The notes beneath the pieces were generated by a model. That model saw nothing but the letters and a program-made list of their open reading frames with translations. It did no database searches and was not told the DNA's origin. Shown one piece after another: positions 34,526 through 44,249 of a DNA stretch of 55,436 bases; the first letter of the stretch is position 1, and each line of letters opens with the position of its first letter. Position numbers and translations under genes: made by a program. Location of the stretch: positions 1-55,436 of the forward strand of contig JAPOQZ010000020.1 of assembly GCA_026710435.1 (NCBI GenBank), in the 5' to 3' direction. This DNA is from a bacterium (GTDB lineage Bacteria; Actinomycetota; Acidimicrobiia; Spongiisociales; Spongiisociaceae).

Positions 34526-35211
34526 TCGGTACGCCGGGCCAGGGTCCAACCCTCCGGGAACTCGCGGAACTCCCCGGTCAGCAGGAAGGCAACTTGCTCA
34601 CCGATGTCAACGGCTCGGTCGCCGACCCGCTCGAGCGCCCGCGACACCAGCATCATGTGGATAGCCCACTCGAGAAGGGCTGGATCCGGACCGCAGGCAG
34701 CCACTTCCCTCCACATGTTCCGGTTGAGCCAGTCGGCCGGATCGTCCAACTCGGGCAGCCGGAGGGCTAGATTCAGGTCTCTCTTGACGAGGGCCTCCAT
34801 AGCGGTCTGCAGCATGGGAACCACGACCGACCGCATCTCACGGATGTGGAGAAGAATGGTTTCGTTCCTCGGGAGTCCAGCGGTCAACTCGACGATACGG
34901 GCGATATTGGACGCCTGGTCACCCATCCGCTCCAGACTGTGCCCGGTCTGCAACACCAGCGACATGAGCCGCAGATCGGATGCAACCGGAGTCTGGCGGG
35001 CCATCACCTCGTGCCACCTTCGTTCCACGTCCACGTACAGTAGGTCGATCCTGCGGTCGTCAACCACCACCTGGTGCGCGAGAGCGGCATCCGCCGTCAG
35101 GAGGGAGTCCACCGCCCGGGTTATCTGGTCCTCGGCCATCTCGGCCATGTCAAGGAGTAGAACCTCGAGCCGGTTCAGATCGGCGTGGAACTGGCTCCGG
35201 AACTCGGTCAT
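34522..35211 (-). CDS. phoU: Phosphate signalling protein PhoU
   Basis: This 229-residue protein has the two-fold repeated three-helix PhoU structure. Both metal-binding motifs are recognisable: [13 protein letters not shown] with [20 protein letters not shown] in the first repeat, and the matching [20 protein letters not shown] in the second. PhoU connects the Pst transporter to the histidine kinase and keeps the response off when phosphate is plentiful. Its start overlaps the pstB stop and its stop overlaps the regulator start, both as ATGA. Confidence 0.95.
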   Translation of the reverse strand: MTEFRSQFHADLNRLEVLLLDMAEMAEDQITRAVDSLLTADAALAHQVVVDDRRIDLLYVDVERRWHEVMARQTPVASDLRLMSLVLQTGHSLERMGDQASNIARIVELTAGLPRNETILLHIREMRSVVVPMLQTAMEALVKRDLNLALRLPELDDPADWLNRNMWREVAACGPDPALLEWAIHMMLVSRALERVGDRAVDIGEQVAFLLTGEFREFPEGWTLARRTE

Positions 35212-36056
35212 CCGAACCGGCCGGTTATGTAGTCCTCCGTTTCGACCTTGGCGGGCTTGGTGAACAGCGTCCCGGTGGTACCGGTCTCGACCACGTATCC
35301 GGCCCGATCGCTATCCATGTTCAGGAACACGGTGTAATCGGAAGCCCTGGCCGCCTGCTGCATGTTGTGGGTCACGATGATGATCGTGTAGTTGACCTTA
35401 AGTTCCTGGATCAACTCCTCGATGCGCAGGGTGGCCACGGGATCGAGAGCCGAGGTCGGCTCGTCCATGAGGATGATCTCCGGCTTGACGGCGATCGCCC
35501 GTGCTATGCAGAGGCGTTGCTGCTGCCCGCCCGAGAGTGAGTAACCGCTCTGATCGAGCTTGTCCTTCACCTCGTCCCAGAGGGCTGCCTGGCGCAGCGA
35601 GTGCTCCACGAGTTCATCCATCTCGCCCTTGAAGCCGTTGATCTTGGCACCCCAGGCGACATTCTGGTAGATGGTCTTGGGGAACGGGTTGGGCTTCTGG
35701 AAGACCATGCCCACGCGCCTCCGCAGTTCCACAGGATCAACCGACTCGTCATAGATGTTCTGGCCATGGAAACGTACCTCACCCTCGACACGAGCAGAGG
35801 GAACCAGGTCGTTCATCCGGTTGAGAGCTCGCAAAAGGGTGCTCTTACCGCACCCCGACGGCCCTATCAAGGCCGTGATCTGGCGATCGAGGAAGTTCAG
35901 GCTGACGTCCTTGACCGCCCGGAACTTCCCGTAGTACGAACTCATGTTCTCGGTCTCCATAACGACCGTTCCGGGCGCCACCGGCGTTCTTGGTTCGGCT
36001 TGGAGGGTCAAATCGGTCATCACCCTACCAGTCGAGCGGGGTCCGTCCAGCGTCAT
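35208..36056 (-). CDS. pstB: Phosphate ABC transporter ATP-binding protein
   Basis: This 282-residue protein shows Walker [12 protein letters not shown], the Pst-specific Q-loop [18 protein letters not shown], signature [16 protein letters not shown], Walker [14 protein letters not shown] and the H-loop [12 protein letters not shown]. It powers phosphate import through PstC/PstA at the inner face of the membrane. The ATG overlaps the pstA stop as TGATG. The N-terminus is about 25 residues longer than common PstB, and ATG 36020 is a possible inner start. Confidence 0.96.
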   Translation of the reverse strand: MTLDGPRSTGRVMTDLTLQAEPRTPVAPGTVVMETENMSSYYGKFRAVKDVSLNFLDRQITALIGPSGCGKSTLLRALNRMNDLVPSARVEGEVRFHGQNIYDESVDPVELRRRVGMVFQKPNPFPKTIYQNVAWGAKINGFKGEMDELVEHSLRQAALWDEVKDKLDQSGYSLSGGQQQRLCIARAIAVKPEIILMDEPTSALDPVATLRIEELIQELKVNYTIIIVTHNMQQAARASDYTVFLNMDSDRAGYVVETGTTGTLFTKPAKVETEDYITGRFG

Positions 36057-37423
36057 CAGGCCTTCCTAGAGTATCTGTTTCTGAGTAGCACCGCCGCAGT
36101 GTTAAGCGTCAGCAAGAGGATCAGCAAGACGATGATCGCAGCCGCGGCGATATTGCGGAACTCGTCCTGAGGCCGGCTGGTCCATTGGAATATCTGGATC
36201 GGGAGCACGGTGAACTTCGAGAACGGTCCCGCCGGATCGGTGGTGATGAATGTGGAAGCGCCGACCACCACCAGCGGCGCCGTCTCACCGAGCGCCCTAG
36301 CCACGGCGAGGATCGTGCCGGTCAGGATTCCCGGTAGCGCATTGGGAAGCACGTGCGCCCGCACCGTCTGCCACTTTGTGGAGCCCAGAGCCATTCCCGC
36401 CTGCCTCAACGAACCGGGAACCGCCCGTATTGCTTCCTGTGCGTTGATGATGATCAGCGGAAGGATGAGCAGCCCGAGGGTCAGGCCGGCCGAGACGATC
36501 GTACGCCCGTTTGCCGTCGCTCCCCCACCGCCGCCCAGGAAGGAGCCGCTGGTGAATACCTCCATCGTACGCACGAAGATCGCCAGACCGAGCATCCCGT
36601 AGATGATGGACGGGACTCCGGCCAGGTTGTTGATGTTGGTCTGGATGACGGAGTTGAGACGGTTCTCCCTTGCGTACTCCTCCAGGTATATGGCTGCTCC
36701 CAGCCCGATCGGGAAGGAGAAGACGAGGGTTATCACCACCACCCACAGGGAACCGAACAGGGCGGTGCGGATCCCGGCGGTCGCCGGATCCGGCGACTGG
36801 GGGCTCTTGACGAAGTCCCACGACATCCAGGAGCGGAAGACCAACTCCGCCTCGGGATGGTCCGCGGCCACTTTCGCCCGGATGTCGTCCCGGCTGAATG
36901 TGGAGTCGATGAACGACCACGTCCCGACGATGGTGGGCTCCACCACGCGTTCAACGACCAAGGCCTCGACATCCTCTCGACTCCGTGCCGGTAACCAGCA
37001 CGCGGAGGGCGGTTCGTCCGACAAGCACAGGTCGTTGAGAACGTATTCGTCCTCGAACACCAGACGGTCGTCGAAGAAGCGTTGCTCGCGCTCGAACCTT
37101 CGTCCCAGGTTTGTGGAGATCTCCTGGCCCAGTAGAAGAACCAACTCCTGTTGGGTGAGCTCGTCGAGTCCGGTGTCGCTCGGGTATCCGAGACTGGAAA
37201 CCAGACCCGACGTGGGCCGGGCGTTCTCCACGGCCACCAAGCCGAACGAGGAGTTGAGGATGGTGAGGATGAGCGTCACCAATGCCGCGACCGCGACCAT
37301 CAGAGCGACCAGCAGTCCGAACTTTGCGATTACTCCCCGCCGCCGGCGCCGCCTGATCAGTGGGTCGACAGCAAAGAGGTCATTCCTTGACTTCGCTTGT
37401 GGGTCTCGGGAGCCGGCCATCAC
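36056..37423 (-). CDS. pstA: Phosphate ABC transporter permease PstA, with extracytoplasmic insert
   Basis: This 455-residue permease is much longer than usual PstA proteins (about 280-300). The first transmembrane segment (about 33-56) is followed by an insert of some 150 residues, rich in charged residues and including a [10 protein letters not shown] stretch. The normal permease core resumes with [20 protein letters not shown] and has [20 protein letters not shown] and [12 protein letters not shown]. The insert lies between the first and second membrane segments and so should face outside, where it could contact PstS; that is inference. The gene starts within the pstC stop (ATGA). Confidence 0.92.
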   Translation of the reverse strand: MMAGSRDPQAKSRNDLFAVDPLIRRRRRRGVIAKFGLLVALMVAVAALVTLILTILNSSFGLVAVENARPTSGLVSSLGYPSDTGLDELTQQELVLLLGQEISTNLGRRFEREQRFFDDRLVFEDEYVLNDLCLSDEPPSACWLPARSREDVEALVVERVVEPTIVGTWSFIDSTFSRDDIRAKVAADHPEAELVFRSWMSWDFVKSPQSPDPATAGIRTALFGSLWVVVITLVFSFPIGLGAAIYLEEYARENRLNSVIQTNINNLAGVPSIIYGMLGLAIFVRTMEVFTSGSFLGGGGGATANGRTIVSAGLTLGLLILPLIIINAQEAIRAVPGSLRQAGMALGSTKWQTVRAHVLPNALPGILTGTILAVARALGETAPLVVVGASTFITTDPAGPFSKFTVLPIQIFQWTSRPQDEFRNIAAAAIIVLLILLLTLNTAAVLLRNRYSRKA

Positions 37424-38361
37424 TCGTACACTTCCCGGAAGCGGGCCACGAATCGGCGGCTGAACACGTTGAGCGTGAGTGTGATGACGAACAGGGCCAA
37501 CCCGATGGCGAAGATGGAGTTGTAGTCGATTGAGGCGTAGCTGAGGTCACCCCCGCTGATACGCACGATGTGTCCGGTCATGGTCTCCCCGGCCACGAAC
37601 GGGTTGAGGATGTATCCGAACAGGCTGTCCTCACCGAAGTTGAAGTTCTTGGGACCGGCGCCGGCCGCGATCGCCACCACCATGGTCTCGCCGATCGCCC
37701 GAGAGATCGACACCACGAATGCAGCGGTGATCCCTGACAGAGCAGCCGGCAGCACCACCCGCAGCGAGGTCTCCAGCTTGGTGGCCCCCACCCCGTAGGA
37801 GGCCTCGCGGAGTGAGACCGGCACCGCATGCAGAGCATCCTCCGACATCGAACTCACCAGAGGAATGATGAGGATGCCGACGACGATTCCCGCCGAGGCG
37901 GTGTTGAATATCTCCACCACGCTCACTCCGAGGATCGAGCGGAGCAGCGGGGTCATGAAGGTGAGAGCGAAGTACCCGTAGACGACTGTCGGTATTCCGG
38001 CAAGAACCTCCAGCACAGGCTTTACCAGCGCACGAACCCTGGGTGTCGCGTACTCGCTCAGGTAAATCGCCGTCGCCAGACCAACCGGTAGCGCCACGAT
38101 CATGGCCGTGACGGATGAGATCAGCGTCGCAAGGACCAGCGGCCAGATGCCGAAGTCGAGAATCGCGGGCTGCCATTGGGTCGATGAGAGGAACTCGGCT
38201 ACCGACGCCTCCTCCGTCCGGAAGAAAAGCAGCGCCTCCTTGCCCAACTCGAAAACGATCCCCACGGTGGTGAGAATCGAGAGGGCTGCCGCCACGAAGA
38301 GCAAGCCGCGGATCACCGCCTCGCCCGGCCGCCGCCTCTTGCGAAGTGTGACAGCCGCCAA
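37420..38361 (-). CDS. pstC: Phosphate ABC transporter permease PstC
   Basis: This 313-residue membrane protein has about six transmembrane segments and typical PstC motifs: FLSSTQWQPAILDFGIWPLV, ATAIYLSEYATPRVR, VLEVLAGIPTVVYGYFAL, and the ATPase-contact loop VPVSLREASYGVGATKLET followed by RAIGETMVVAIAAG. With PstA it forms the phosphate channel. It is separated from pstS by 243 bp containing a strong hairpin, whereas all later genes of the operon overlap or nearly so. Confidence 0.95.
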   Translation of the reverse strand: MAAVTLRKRRRPGEAVIRGLLFVAAALSILTTVGIVFELGKEALLFFRTEEASVAEFLSSTQWQPAILDFGIWPLVLATLISSVTAMIVALPVGLATAIYLSEYATPRVRALVKPVLEVLAGIPTVVYGYFALTFMTPLLRSILGVSVVEIFNTASAGIVVGILIIPLVSSMSEDALHAVPVSLREASYGVGATKLETSLRVVLPAALSGITAAFVVSISRAIGETMVVAIAAGAGPKNFNFGEDSLFGYILNPFVAGETMTGHIVRISGGDLSYASIDYNSIFAIGLALFVITLTLNVFSRRFVARFREVYE

Positions 38362-38521
38362 GCCGTGATCACTGGTTGCATCAGTTACGATTTTTCCTTC
38401 TCCTCTCGGATGACATCGGGTGGCGGACCACCGAGCAGGGGATCACTTGGTGAGCCCTCTTGTGGGATCACCGGTGCCTTCACCGTCAGCCGGTGGGATC
38501 TCCCTCATCCGCCAATCCGGC

Positions 38522-38554
38522 GGAAGCAGCTCACCTGCGTCGTGAGCTGCTTCC
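38522..38554 (-). terminator. Perfect hairpin between pstS and pstC
   Basis: GGAAGCAGCTCAC and GTGAGCTGCTTCC form a perfect 13-bp stem around a 7-nt loop. It sits about 50 nt after the pstS stop in the transcript. No U-tract follows, so full intrinsic termination is doubtful. A role as partial terminator or as an RNA 3' stabiliser that keeps pstS mRNA more abundant than pstCAB is the likely reading. The rest of 38362-38604 shows no gene. Confidence 0.7.
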
Positions 38555-38604
38555 TTGCTGGGATAGACGTTCACCTCTGCTTGCTTTCCGTCAATCTCCG
38601 CGTC

Positions 38605-39738
38605 TTACAGGGCGGCGTGGAGTTCGTCGGCGGCTGACTGGAGAACAGCGTCAGGGGCGGGGAAGTAGCCCACCTCGCTGATCTCCTCGTTCACGAACTG
38701 CAACACGAAGCTGAGGAAAGCACCCACCTGGGGCTTCTCAGCAATGATCGAAGCCGTCGAGTACATGAACAACGGACGAGCCAACGGATACGTGTTCGCA
38801 TTCACCGACTCGGTCGTCGGCTCCACACCCTCGATGTCCAACACGCTCAACCGGTCACTGTTCTCCGAGAAATACGCGTACCCGAAGAATCCGACCGCGC
38901 AGGTCGTCGACGCGTTCGAAGGATCACACCCGTCACCGGAAATCCCCTGCACCAACACGTTGTCGTCCTCCGACAACTGGGTATTGCCAGCCGCCAGGAT
39001 CGGACCCTCGTCCTCGTCGAACACCTCTTCCACGAAATAGTCGAACGTGCCCGAGTCCGTCCCCGGAATGAACCGCTGGATCGGGTTAGCCGGGAAACCC
39101 GCCCGAACATCCTGCCAAGTCGTCGCCGTCGAGAACAACACAGCCAACTCCGCGATCGTCAGATCCGCAACAAACGTATTCCCAGGCGAAACCGTCACCG
39201 CCAGAGCATCGGTACCAACCCGGAACTCGATCGGATCCCGACCGATCGCCTGACACGACTCGACCTCCGCGTCCTTGATAGGCCGAGAAGCATTCGACAC
39301 ATCCGACTCACCGGCCACGCAGAACCGCTCGAAGCCGGCACCGGAACCGATCGAATCGATCGTGATCAAACCCGAATAGCCCTCATCCTCGAACCGGGCA
39401 GCCATCGCCTCCGCCAACGGGAACACCGTCGACGAACCAGCAACCGCAATATCACCCGACACCGACAACGGATCAACCGCATCCAAGCCGAACGCGCCCG
39501 CACCCGACGCACTCATCGACCCCCCGGCCACGTCGGTGGTGGCCGTTCCGTCGCCGGCTTCTTCCATCATGTCTGTGTCTTCGGTAGCAGCCGGCTCAGC
39601 CGTATCTGCTGCCTGGGTAGCGGCGGTAGTGGCGATTGTGGTGACTTGGCCACGATCATCGTCTCCCCCGCAAGCAGCGGCAACCAGCGCCATCGCAAGC
39701 AGGAGGGCGAACACGCGCCAACTTCTGCAGTGAGTCAT
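38605..39738 (-). CDS. pstS: Phosphate-binding lipoprotein PstS
   Basis: This 377-residue lipoprotein starts at ATG 39738, with GAGGAGAG five nt upstream. The signal peptide ends in lipobox VAAAC (C23), followed by a long Thr/Ala/Glu-rich tether to about residue 90. The binding domain begins IAVAGSSTVFPLAEAMA and includes the phosphate loops IGSGAGFERFC and PGTDSGTFDYFVE. It captures phosphate outside the membrane for PstCAB. It is the first gene of the locus and has a candidate PHO box about 65 nt upstream. The gene is visibly rich in a different set of repeated codons (many AAC, TCC, CGA) between about 38750 and 39500. Confidence 0.95.
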   Translation of the reverse strand: MTHCRSWRVFALLLAMALVAAACGGDDDRGQVTTIATTAATQAADTAEPAATEDTDMMEEAGDGTATTDVAGGSMSASGAGAFGLDAVDPLSVSGDIAVAGSSTVFPLAEAMAARFEDEGYSGLITIDSIGSGAGFERFCVAGESDVSNASRPIKDAEVESCQAIGRDPIEFRVGTDALAVTVSPGNTFVADLTIAELAVLFSTATTWQDVRAGFPANPIQRFIPGTDSGTFDYFVEEVFDEDEGPILAAGNTQLSEDDNVLVQGISGDGCDPSNASTTCAVGFFGYAYFSENSDRLSVLDIEGVEPTTESVNANTYPLARPLFMYSTASIIAEKPQVGAFLSFVLQFVNEEISEVGYFPAPDAVLQSAADELHAAL

Positions 39739-39802
39739 GGATACTCTCCTCATCCTAAGGCTGCCGGGAACGGTATCCGTTAGGTGTTAATCAGCACTGC
39801 TA

Positions 39803-39824
39803 GGTTGTTGAACGGCAGGGGAAC
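39803..39824 (-). promoter_or_regulatory. Candidate PHO box in front of pstS
   Basis: On the minus strand two adjacent 11-nt units read GTTCCCCTGCC and GTTCAACAACC. An 11-nt direct repeat starting GTTCA is the form of the actinobacterial PhoP/RegX3 operator (GTTCACC-type units). It lies about 65 nt before the pstS start, and the cognate regulator is encoded in the same operon. The second positions fit the consensus only in part. Confidence 0.55.
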
Positions 39825-39919
39825 ATTGCGGTACCGAATCGGGCAGCCGGTATCAGTCGGCGGATTTTCTCGTCGAGTGGCCGACTACGTGGCGAGCGCG
39901 CCGACTCCTACGATCTCGG

Positions 39920-42088
39920 TCAACCGAGATCGGGTAGGTCTACGACGTGGGTGAGGACGGCATGAGCGGACCCTTGCGCCCGGACCGTGTAGGGCGCTAC
40001 CAGCCGGACCTGCTCGAACAGGCATATCTGTTCGGCCTCGGCCTCGCAGTAGACCACCGAGATATCACCGGTCAGCACACCCTGCCCCTCGGTCAGATGC
40101 ACGCCGAAAGTACGAGGGAAACTCGGGTCGAGCACCGAACCCGACGCGTCCGGCGCCACCGTCATACCCTCGCCCGCCACTGTCCACACGAACCTGCTGG
40201 GAGCATCTGGATTGACCTTGTACCCGGCGGGGAGGACCACCTCCAGGCTGATCGCCCCCTGGCCCTCACCGAACAACAGCCCTTCGTGCTCGACCACGGT
40301 CCCCGCGTAAGCATCGCTGCCAGGAGCCGGCATGAAAGCCTCGATACCGGCCGGCACCAGGGTCGAGACCTCACCGGTGTCCAGATCCACGATCCTTATC
40401 GAATGGTTGTTCGTGTCGGCCACGTACAGCGTCGTCCCGAGCACGTCGATCCCGCCCGGTTCGTAGAACAGTGGCATGTCCCCATCCCGCCATCCGGGTG
40501 TGTCACCCCACCGGGTGAAGACCTCCCGGCTCCCTACGTCGACCGCCTTTATCTTCGAGTTGTATGTGTCGGCGACGAAGAGTGTGTCACCGACCGCCAC
40601 CACCCCCAATGGATGCTGCAAACGGGCTTCGGTTCCCACCCCGTCGAGATCACCGAACGAAAACAGATCCGCGTCGCTTCCGGCGATCACCCCGACAGCA
40701 CGTTCAGGCAAGCCCGTCTCCACCCAGCGGATGGCGCTGCTCTCGGAGTCGGCGAAGTACAGGCGGCCATCTTCCGCCAGCGCCAGACCGCTCGGCTGAG
40801 CCAGGGTCGCTTCCGCCCCCGGACCGTTGACAGTCCCCTCGCCACCGCTGCCCGCATAAGGCCCAACTCGCCCGGTACGTGGATCGAAGGCCCAGATCTG
40901 ATGGGTTCCGGCCATCGCGATGTAGAGAAGGTCCATGTGGGGGTCGAGTTCCAGATCCCAGGGCGAGGCCAGCGGAGTGGTCAGTCCATCTCCCGCTCGC
41001 GGCGGCCACGCCCGCTCACCGGTACCCGCCACGGTGATCACCTCGCCGCTCGTCAGATCCACCGCGCGCAGAGCGTGGTTACCCGCGTCCGCCACGTATA
41101 GCAGGCGGCCATCCGCCGATAGGGCGGTCCCCTGCGGATCACGGAAAGTGGCCTCACCTGATGATCCGTCGGAGAATCCCTCCTGGCCTGACCCGTAGAC
41201 GGCTTCTACCCGACCCTCGAGATCGGTCTGGACTATCCGGTGATGGTTGGTATCGGAGATGTACAACCTTCCCGCGGGGTCCGCTGTCACCTTGCCGGGG
41301 AACGAGAACACGGTCTCGGGAAGACCTTGCCGCTCCAGACGCAAGCCCAGCGGCGTCCGGTCGATGGAGTCCGCAAACTCCTCCACCAGGGCTTCCACCA
41401 CCGGCCTCACCACCTCGTAAACACCCTCGCCGCTGTGATACCCCACCACCCCACCGGCTGGGTCGATCACGTAGGTGGTCGGCCACGCGCGGACCTGGAA
41501 TGACCGCCAGACCGCGAAGTCCGCGTCGTTGACCACCGGATGGCGCACGTCGTAGCGCAACACCACCCGGCGGATGTTCTCGGTGGCCGACTCCTGGTCG
41601 AACTTGGCAGAGTGAACACCTATGACAACCAGTTCGCCGGCAAACTCGTCCTCCAACCGTTCCAGGTCGGGTATGACATGGATGCAGTTGATACAGCCGT
41701 ATGTCCAGAAGTCCAGAACAACGATCTTGCCTCTGAGCGCCTCCAGCGTTAGCGGGTAGGAGGTGTTGAGCCAGTCAAGCCCGGGAGGGAATTCCGGGGC
41801 CGGGCTGCGCCAACTGACAGGAACCGGATCTGCCTGATCCGGTTCGGAGCGCTCGTCGGTACGTTCTTCGGCGGGCCCGTCCACCGTGGGGGAGATCGGC
41901 TCGGTTGCCGGAATGACGGGAGCGGAGGTGGCGGCGGCTTCCGAAGGGGCGGTCACCGACTCTGCGGTTCCCGTCGGCTCAGGATCCTCGGAACCGCACG
42001 CGGACCCCATGAGCGCCACAACCACGAGGAGTGCAGCCACGCGGCCGGGCAATCTGGTCCGTCCACGCGAACCGGCGCTTGTAATCAT
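39920..42088 (-). CDS. Thioredoxin-like/NHL-repeat lipoprotein (NHLRC2-like)
   Basis: This 722-residue protein starts at ATG 42088, giving a lipoprotein signal with lipobox LMGSAC (C31). After a Pro/Glu-rich linker comes a thioredoxin fold (about 100-250) with LDFWTYGCINCIHVIPDL, active-site pair C132/C135, and the cis-proline region AWPTTYVID. A six-bladed NHL propeller follows (about 265-590), with repeats such as RLYISDTNHHRIVQTD, LLYVADAGNHALRAVD and TLYVADTNNHSIRIVD. A C-terminal beta domain ends the protein. The order is that of NHLRC2 and bacterial homologues. It likely acts as an extracytoplasmic redox or scaffold protein; the substrate is unknown. Confidence 0.85.
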   Translation of the reverse strand: MITSAGSRGRTRLPGRVAALLVVVALMGSACGSEDPEPTGTAESVTAPSEAAATSAPVIPATEPISPTVDGPAEERTDERSEPDQADPVPVSWRSPAPEFPPGLDWLNTSYPLTLEALRGKIVVLDFWTYGCINCIHVIPDLERLEDEFAGELVVIGVHSAKFDQESATENIRRVVLRYDVRHPVVNDADFAVWRSFQVRAWPTTYVIDPAGGVVGYHSGEGVYEVVRPVVEALVEEFADSIDRTPLGLRLERQGLPETVFSFPGKVTADPAGRLYISDTNHHRIVQTDLEGRVEAVYGSGQEGFSDGSSGEATFRDPQGTALSADGRLLYVADAGNHALRAVDLTSGEVITVAGTGERAWPPRAGDGLTTPLASPWDLELDPHMDLLYIAMAGTHQIWAFDPRTGRVGPYAGSGGEGTVNGPGAEATLAQPSGLALAEDGRLYFADSESSAIRWVETGLPERAVGVIAGSDADLFSFGDLDGVGTEARLQHPLGVVAVGDTLFVADTYNSKIKAVDVGSREVFTRWGDTPGWRDGDMPLFYEPGGIDVLGTTLYVADTNNHSIRIVDLDTGEVSTLVPAGIEAFMPAPGSDAYAGTVVEHEGLLFGEGQGAISLEVVLPAGYKVNPDAPSRFVWTVAGEGMTVAPDASGSVLDPSFPRTFGVHLTEGQGVLTGDISVVYCEAEAEQICLFEQVRLVAPYTVRAQGSAHAVLTHVVDLPDLG

Positions 42089-42143
42089 GCGAGATACGGA
42101 CACTGTCCGGGACCGGGGGTACGGTCTCCTCCAGGCCCGGCCG

Positions 42144-42773
42144 TCAGCCCTTCTTGGACGCTGCGTAGTAGGGATTCTCGCCGCTCTGATGGTCCGTGAC
42201 GTCGACAATCTCCACGATCTCGGGAATAGCCTCTCTCAGGATGCGCTCGATTCCCTGCCGAAGGGTCATGGCAGCCATCCCGCAGCCCTGGCAACCCCCT
42301 CCCAACTGGAGGTACACCACCCCGTTCTCCTCGCTCACGAGGCTTGCTTGCCCGCCGTGGGCAGCGATCGCCGGATTGACCTGGTGATCCAGCACCTGGG
42401 CAACCTGTTCGGCAAGCGGGCCGGTCAGATTACCGGTGGGCGCATCAGGGATTTGGGGGGAAGGATTGTTCGGGTTGTCGATTGCCAATCCTGGAGTCAT
42501 CGGATCCGAGGACATGGCCAGCCTGGCACCGGTCATATTGGTAGTGTCGGCGGGCGGGATGATGACTGTGAGGTCGCCGTGACGTTCCACATGATCGGTG
42601 GCGCCGATCTCGTCGAGTGGCACGAAGGACAGCGAGTAACCGAATTGCGTTCCCTGCAACCCGGTGATCTCGATCAGAAGACCGTATCCGTCCTCACCCG
42701 GCTCCTGGTCTCGGATCTCGACTATCCGCTCCAGCGCCTCCGCGCTGAAACTCATCAGGCTCCCGTTGCTCAT
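42144..42773 (-). CDS. nfuA: NfuA-like iron-sulphur cluster carrier
   Basis: This 209-residue protein has an N-terminal IscA/HesB-like domain (about 1-100; FSAEALERIVEIRDQEPGED, YSLSFVP) that lacks its usual cysteines. A C-terminal NifU domain carries GGGCQGCGMAAMTLRQGIE, whose CxxC binds a 4Fe-4S cluster. NfuA accepts and delivers clusters to target enzymes. I start at ATG 42773; 42755 (SFSAEAL) is equally possible. The open frame upstream is contributed by the palindromic element copy C, whose edge lies 13 bp before this start, so the element forms much of the 5' leader. Confidence 0.88.
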   Translation of the reverse strand: MSNGSLMSFSAEALERIVEIRDQEPGEDGYGLLIEITGLQGTQFGYSLSFVPLDEIGATDHVERHGDLTVIIPPADTTNMTGARLAMSSDPMTPGLAIDNPNNPSPQIPDAPTGNLTGPLAEQVAQVLDHQVNPAIAAHGGQASLVSEENGVVYLQLGGGCQGCGMAAMTLRQGIERILREAIPEIVEIVDVTDHQSGENPYYAASKKG

Positions 42774-42785
42774 GACCCATGATCC

Positions 42786-42890
42786 TAGGAGAGTGCTGAG
42801 CAATCCGCCAGCGGCCTGCCAACCGTCGGCATTATTCCTGGGTCGGCGGGCGGCAGGCCCGAGCAATCGTCATTGTTCATCACCCTCCTA
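42786..42890 (+). mobile_element. 105-bp palindromic element, copy C
   Basis: It runs from TAGGAGAGTGCTGA to TCATCACCCTCCTA, 105 bp. It is the only copy between two divergent genes (nfuA and the ATP-grasp gene), so it occupies a promoter region rather than a gene end. Its hairpin could affect expression of both. Confidence 0.87.
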
Positions 42891-42935
42891 GCCGTGCGAA
42901 ACTGCGGACAGTAACCGTCCGGCAATGATTGGCGC

Positions 42936-44153
42936 ATGGAGAACCCACCCGTAGTGAATCTGATCGTCCCGTCGGAGGCCTATCGCACAGGCGATTGGAT
43001 GCAGGCGGCAGGCCGACTCGGAGTCGAGATCGCGGTGGCTACCGAGGCCCACCATTCGCTGGCCGAAGACATGGGCGCCACCATGATTCCGGTCGACTTC
43101 GAGGATCCCGAAGGCTCGGCCCTACGCATAGCCGCCTCGAACCTGCCGATCCGGGCGATCATTCCCATCGACGACCGGGGGGTGCCGATGGCCGCCCGGG
43201 CGGCCGCGCTGAGGGGCCTGGCCCATAACAGCGTGGACGCGGCCGACACAACGCGGGACAAGGGCAGGATGAGGAAACGCCTGCATGGAGTCATCGACCA
43301 ACCCCCTTTCGTCCTTCTCGAGCCACACCAGACGGCCGGCGAAGCTCTGTCCGTGGGCCTGCCGCTGGTGGTCAAACCGGTGGGCCTGTCAGGCTCGGTG
43401 GGAGTGATCCGGGTCGACGAACGCCGCCGGATCGACGAGACAGTCGGAAGGGTGAGGGACATCGCAGCGGATCGGGGGGCGTCCCCCGAGGATCCGCTGC
43501 TGGTGGAGCGGTACGTTCCCGGCGCCGAAGTGGCCGTGGAAGGCATGGTCACCGACGCCCACTGGGAGACCCTCGCGGTTTTCGACAAGCCCGATCCCCT
43601 GGAGGGCCCCTACTTCCCCGAAACCCACTACGTGACCCCATCCCGGCTACCGCATGAAGTCCTCGAGAGAATCGACCTGACATGTGCCAGAGCGGTGCGC
43701 TCTCTGGGGATAGTCAGGGGCCCGGCCCACGCCGAGCTACGAGTGAGCACCGACCGGGTGGTGCTGCTGGAGATCGCCTCACGTCCCATCGGTGGCCTCT
43801 GTGGCCGGTCCCTGAAATTCGGCCTGACCGACACCCCGCTCGAGGAGCTTCTCATCCGCAATGCGCTGGGGATTAGGGTTCGCGGAACGCGCCTGTCCCC
43901 CGGCGCCTCGGGTGTGTCGATGATCCCGGTCCCCACCCCGGGAGTATTCGCGGGTATCGAAGGCATCGAAGTAGCGCTCGAGGTCGATCACGTAACCGGC
44001 GTAGAGGTGAACCGTCTCGCCGGACGGCTTGTAGCACCCTTGCCGGACGAGTCGACCTACCTCGGATTCGTGTTTGCCCGAGCTCCAACCCCGGGTGAGG
44101 TCGAGAGGGCGCTACGCACCGCTTCCGAGGTACTGCAAGTGATGATCGACTGA
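42936..44153 (+). CDS. ATP-grasp ligase
   Basis: This 405-residue protein has the ATP-grasp fold. The N-terminal Rossmann-like part includes IRAIIPIDDRGVPMAARAA. LPLVVKPVGLSGSVGVIRV provides the ATP-binding lysine and flexible loop, LLVERYVPGAEVAVEG the second strand, and LLEIASRPIGGLCGR the metal-binding region. It resembles the amino-acid or dipeptide ligase and carboxylase-like branch (BacD/PurK-type), and the substrate cannot be read from sequence. AATGAT lies 6 nt before the ATG, so it may be leaderless. It is transcribed alone. Confidence 0.8.
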   Translation: MENPPVVNLIVPSEAYRTGDWMQAAGRLGVEIAVATEAHHSLAEDMGATMIPVDFEDPEGSALRIAASNLPIRAIIPIDDRGVPMAARAAALRGLAHNSVDAADTTRDKGRMRKRLHGVIDQPPFVLLEPHQTAGEALSVGLPLVVKPVGLSGSVGVIRVDERRRIDETVGRVRDIAADRGASPEDPLLVERYVPGAEVAVEGMVTDAHWETLAVFDKPDPLEGPYFPETHYVTPSRLPHEVLERIDLTCARAVRSLGIVRGPAHAELRVSTDRVVLLEIASRPIGGLCGRSLKFGLTDTPLEELLIRNALGIRVRGTRLSPGASGVSMIPVPTPGVFAGIEGIEVALEVDHVTGVEVNRLAGRLVAPLPDESTYLGFVFARAPTPGEVERALRTASEVLQVMID

Positions 44154-44249
44154 ACCGCTCTCCTCCTCCGACGTCAGGGGGTCCGGAGTCGACCCAGCCC
44201 GAGAGCTCGACCTGTGGATGTCGCCTTGGGCTGATCCGCAGGCGAAGCC

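Noticed and set aside
38460..38604. A small gene between pstS and pstC
   Set aside because: The open frames are dominated by the hairpin, have no ribosome-binding site, and show no protein-like composition.
42774..42866. N-terminal extension of NfuA
   Set aside because: The extra residues are translated from palindromic element copy C and recur in frames across other copies.
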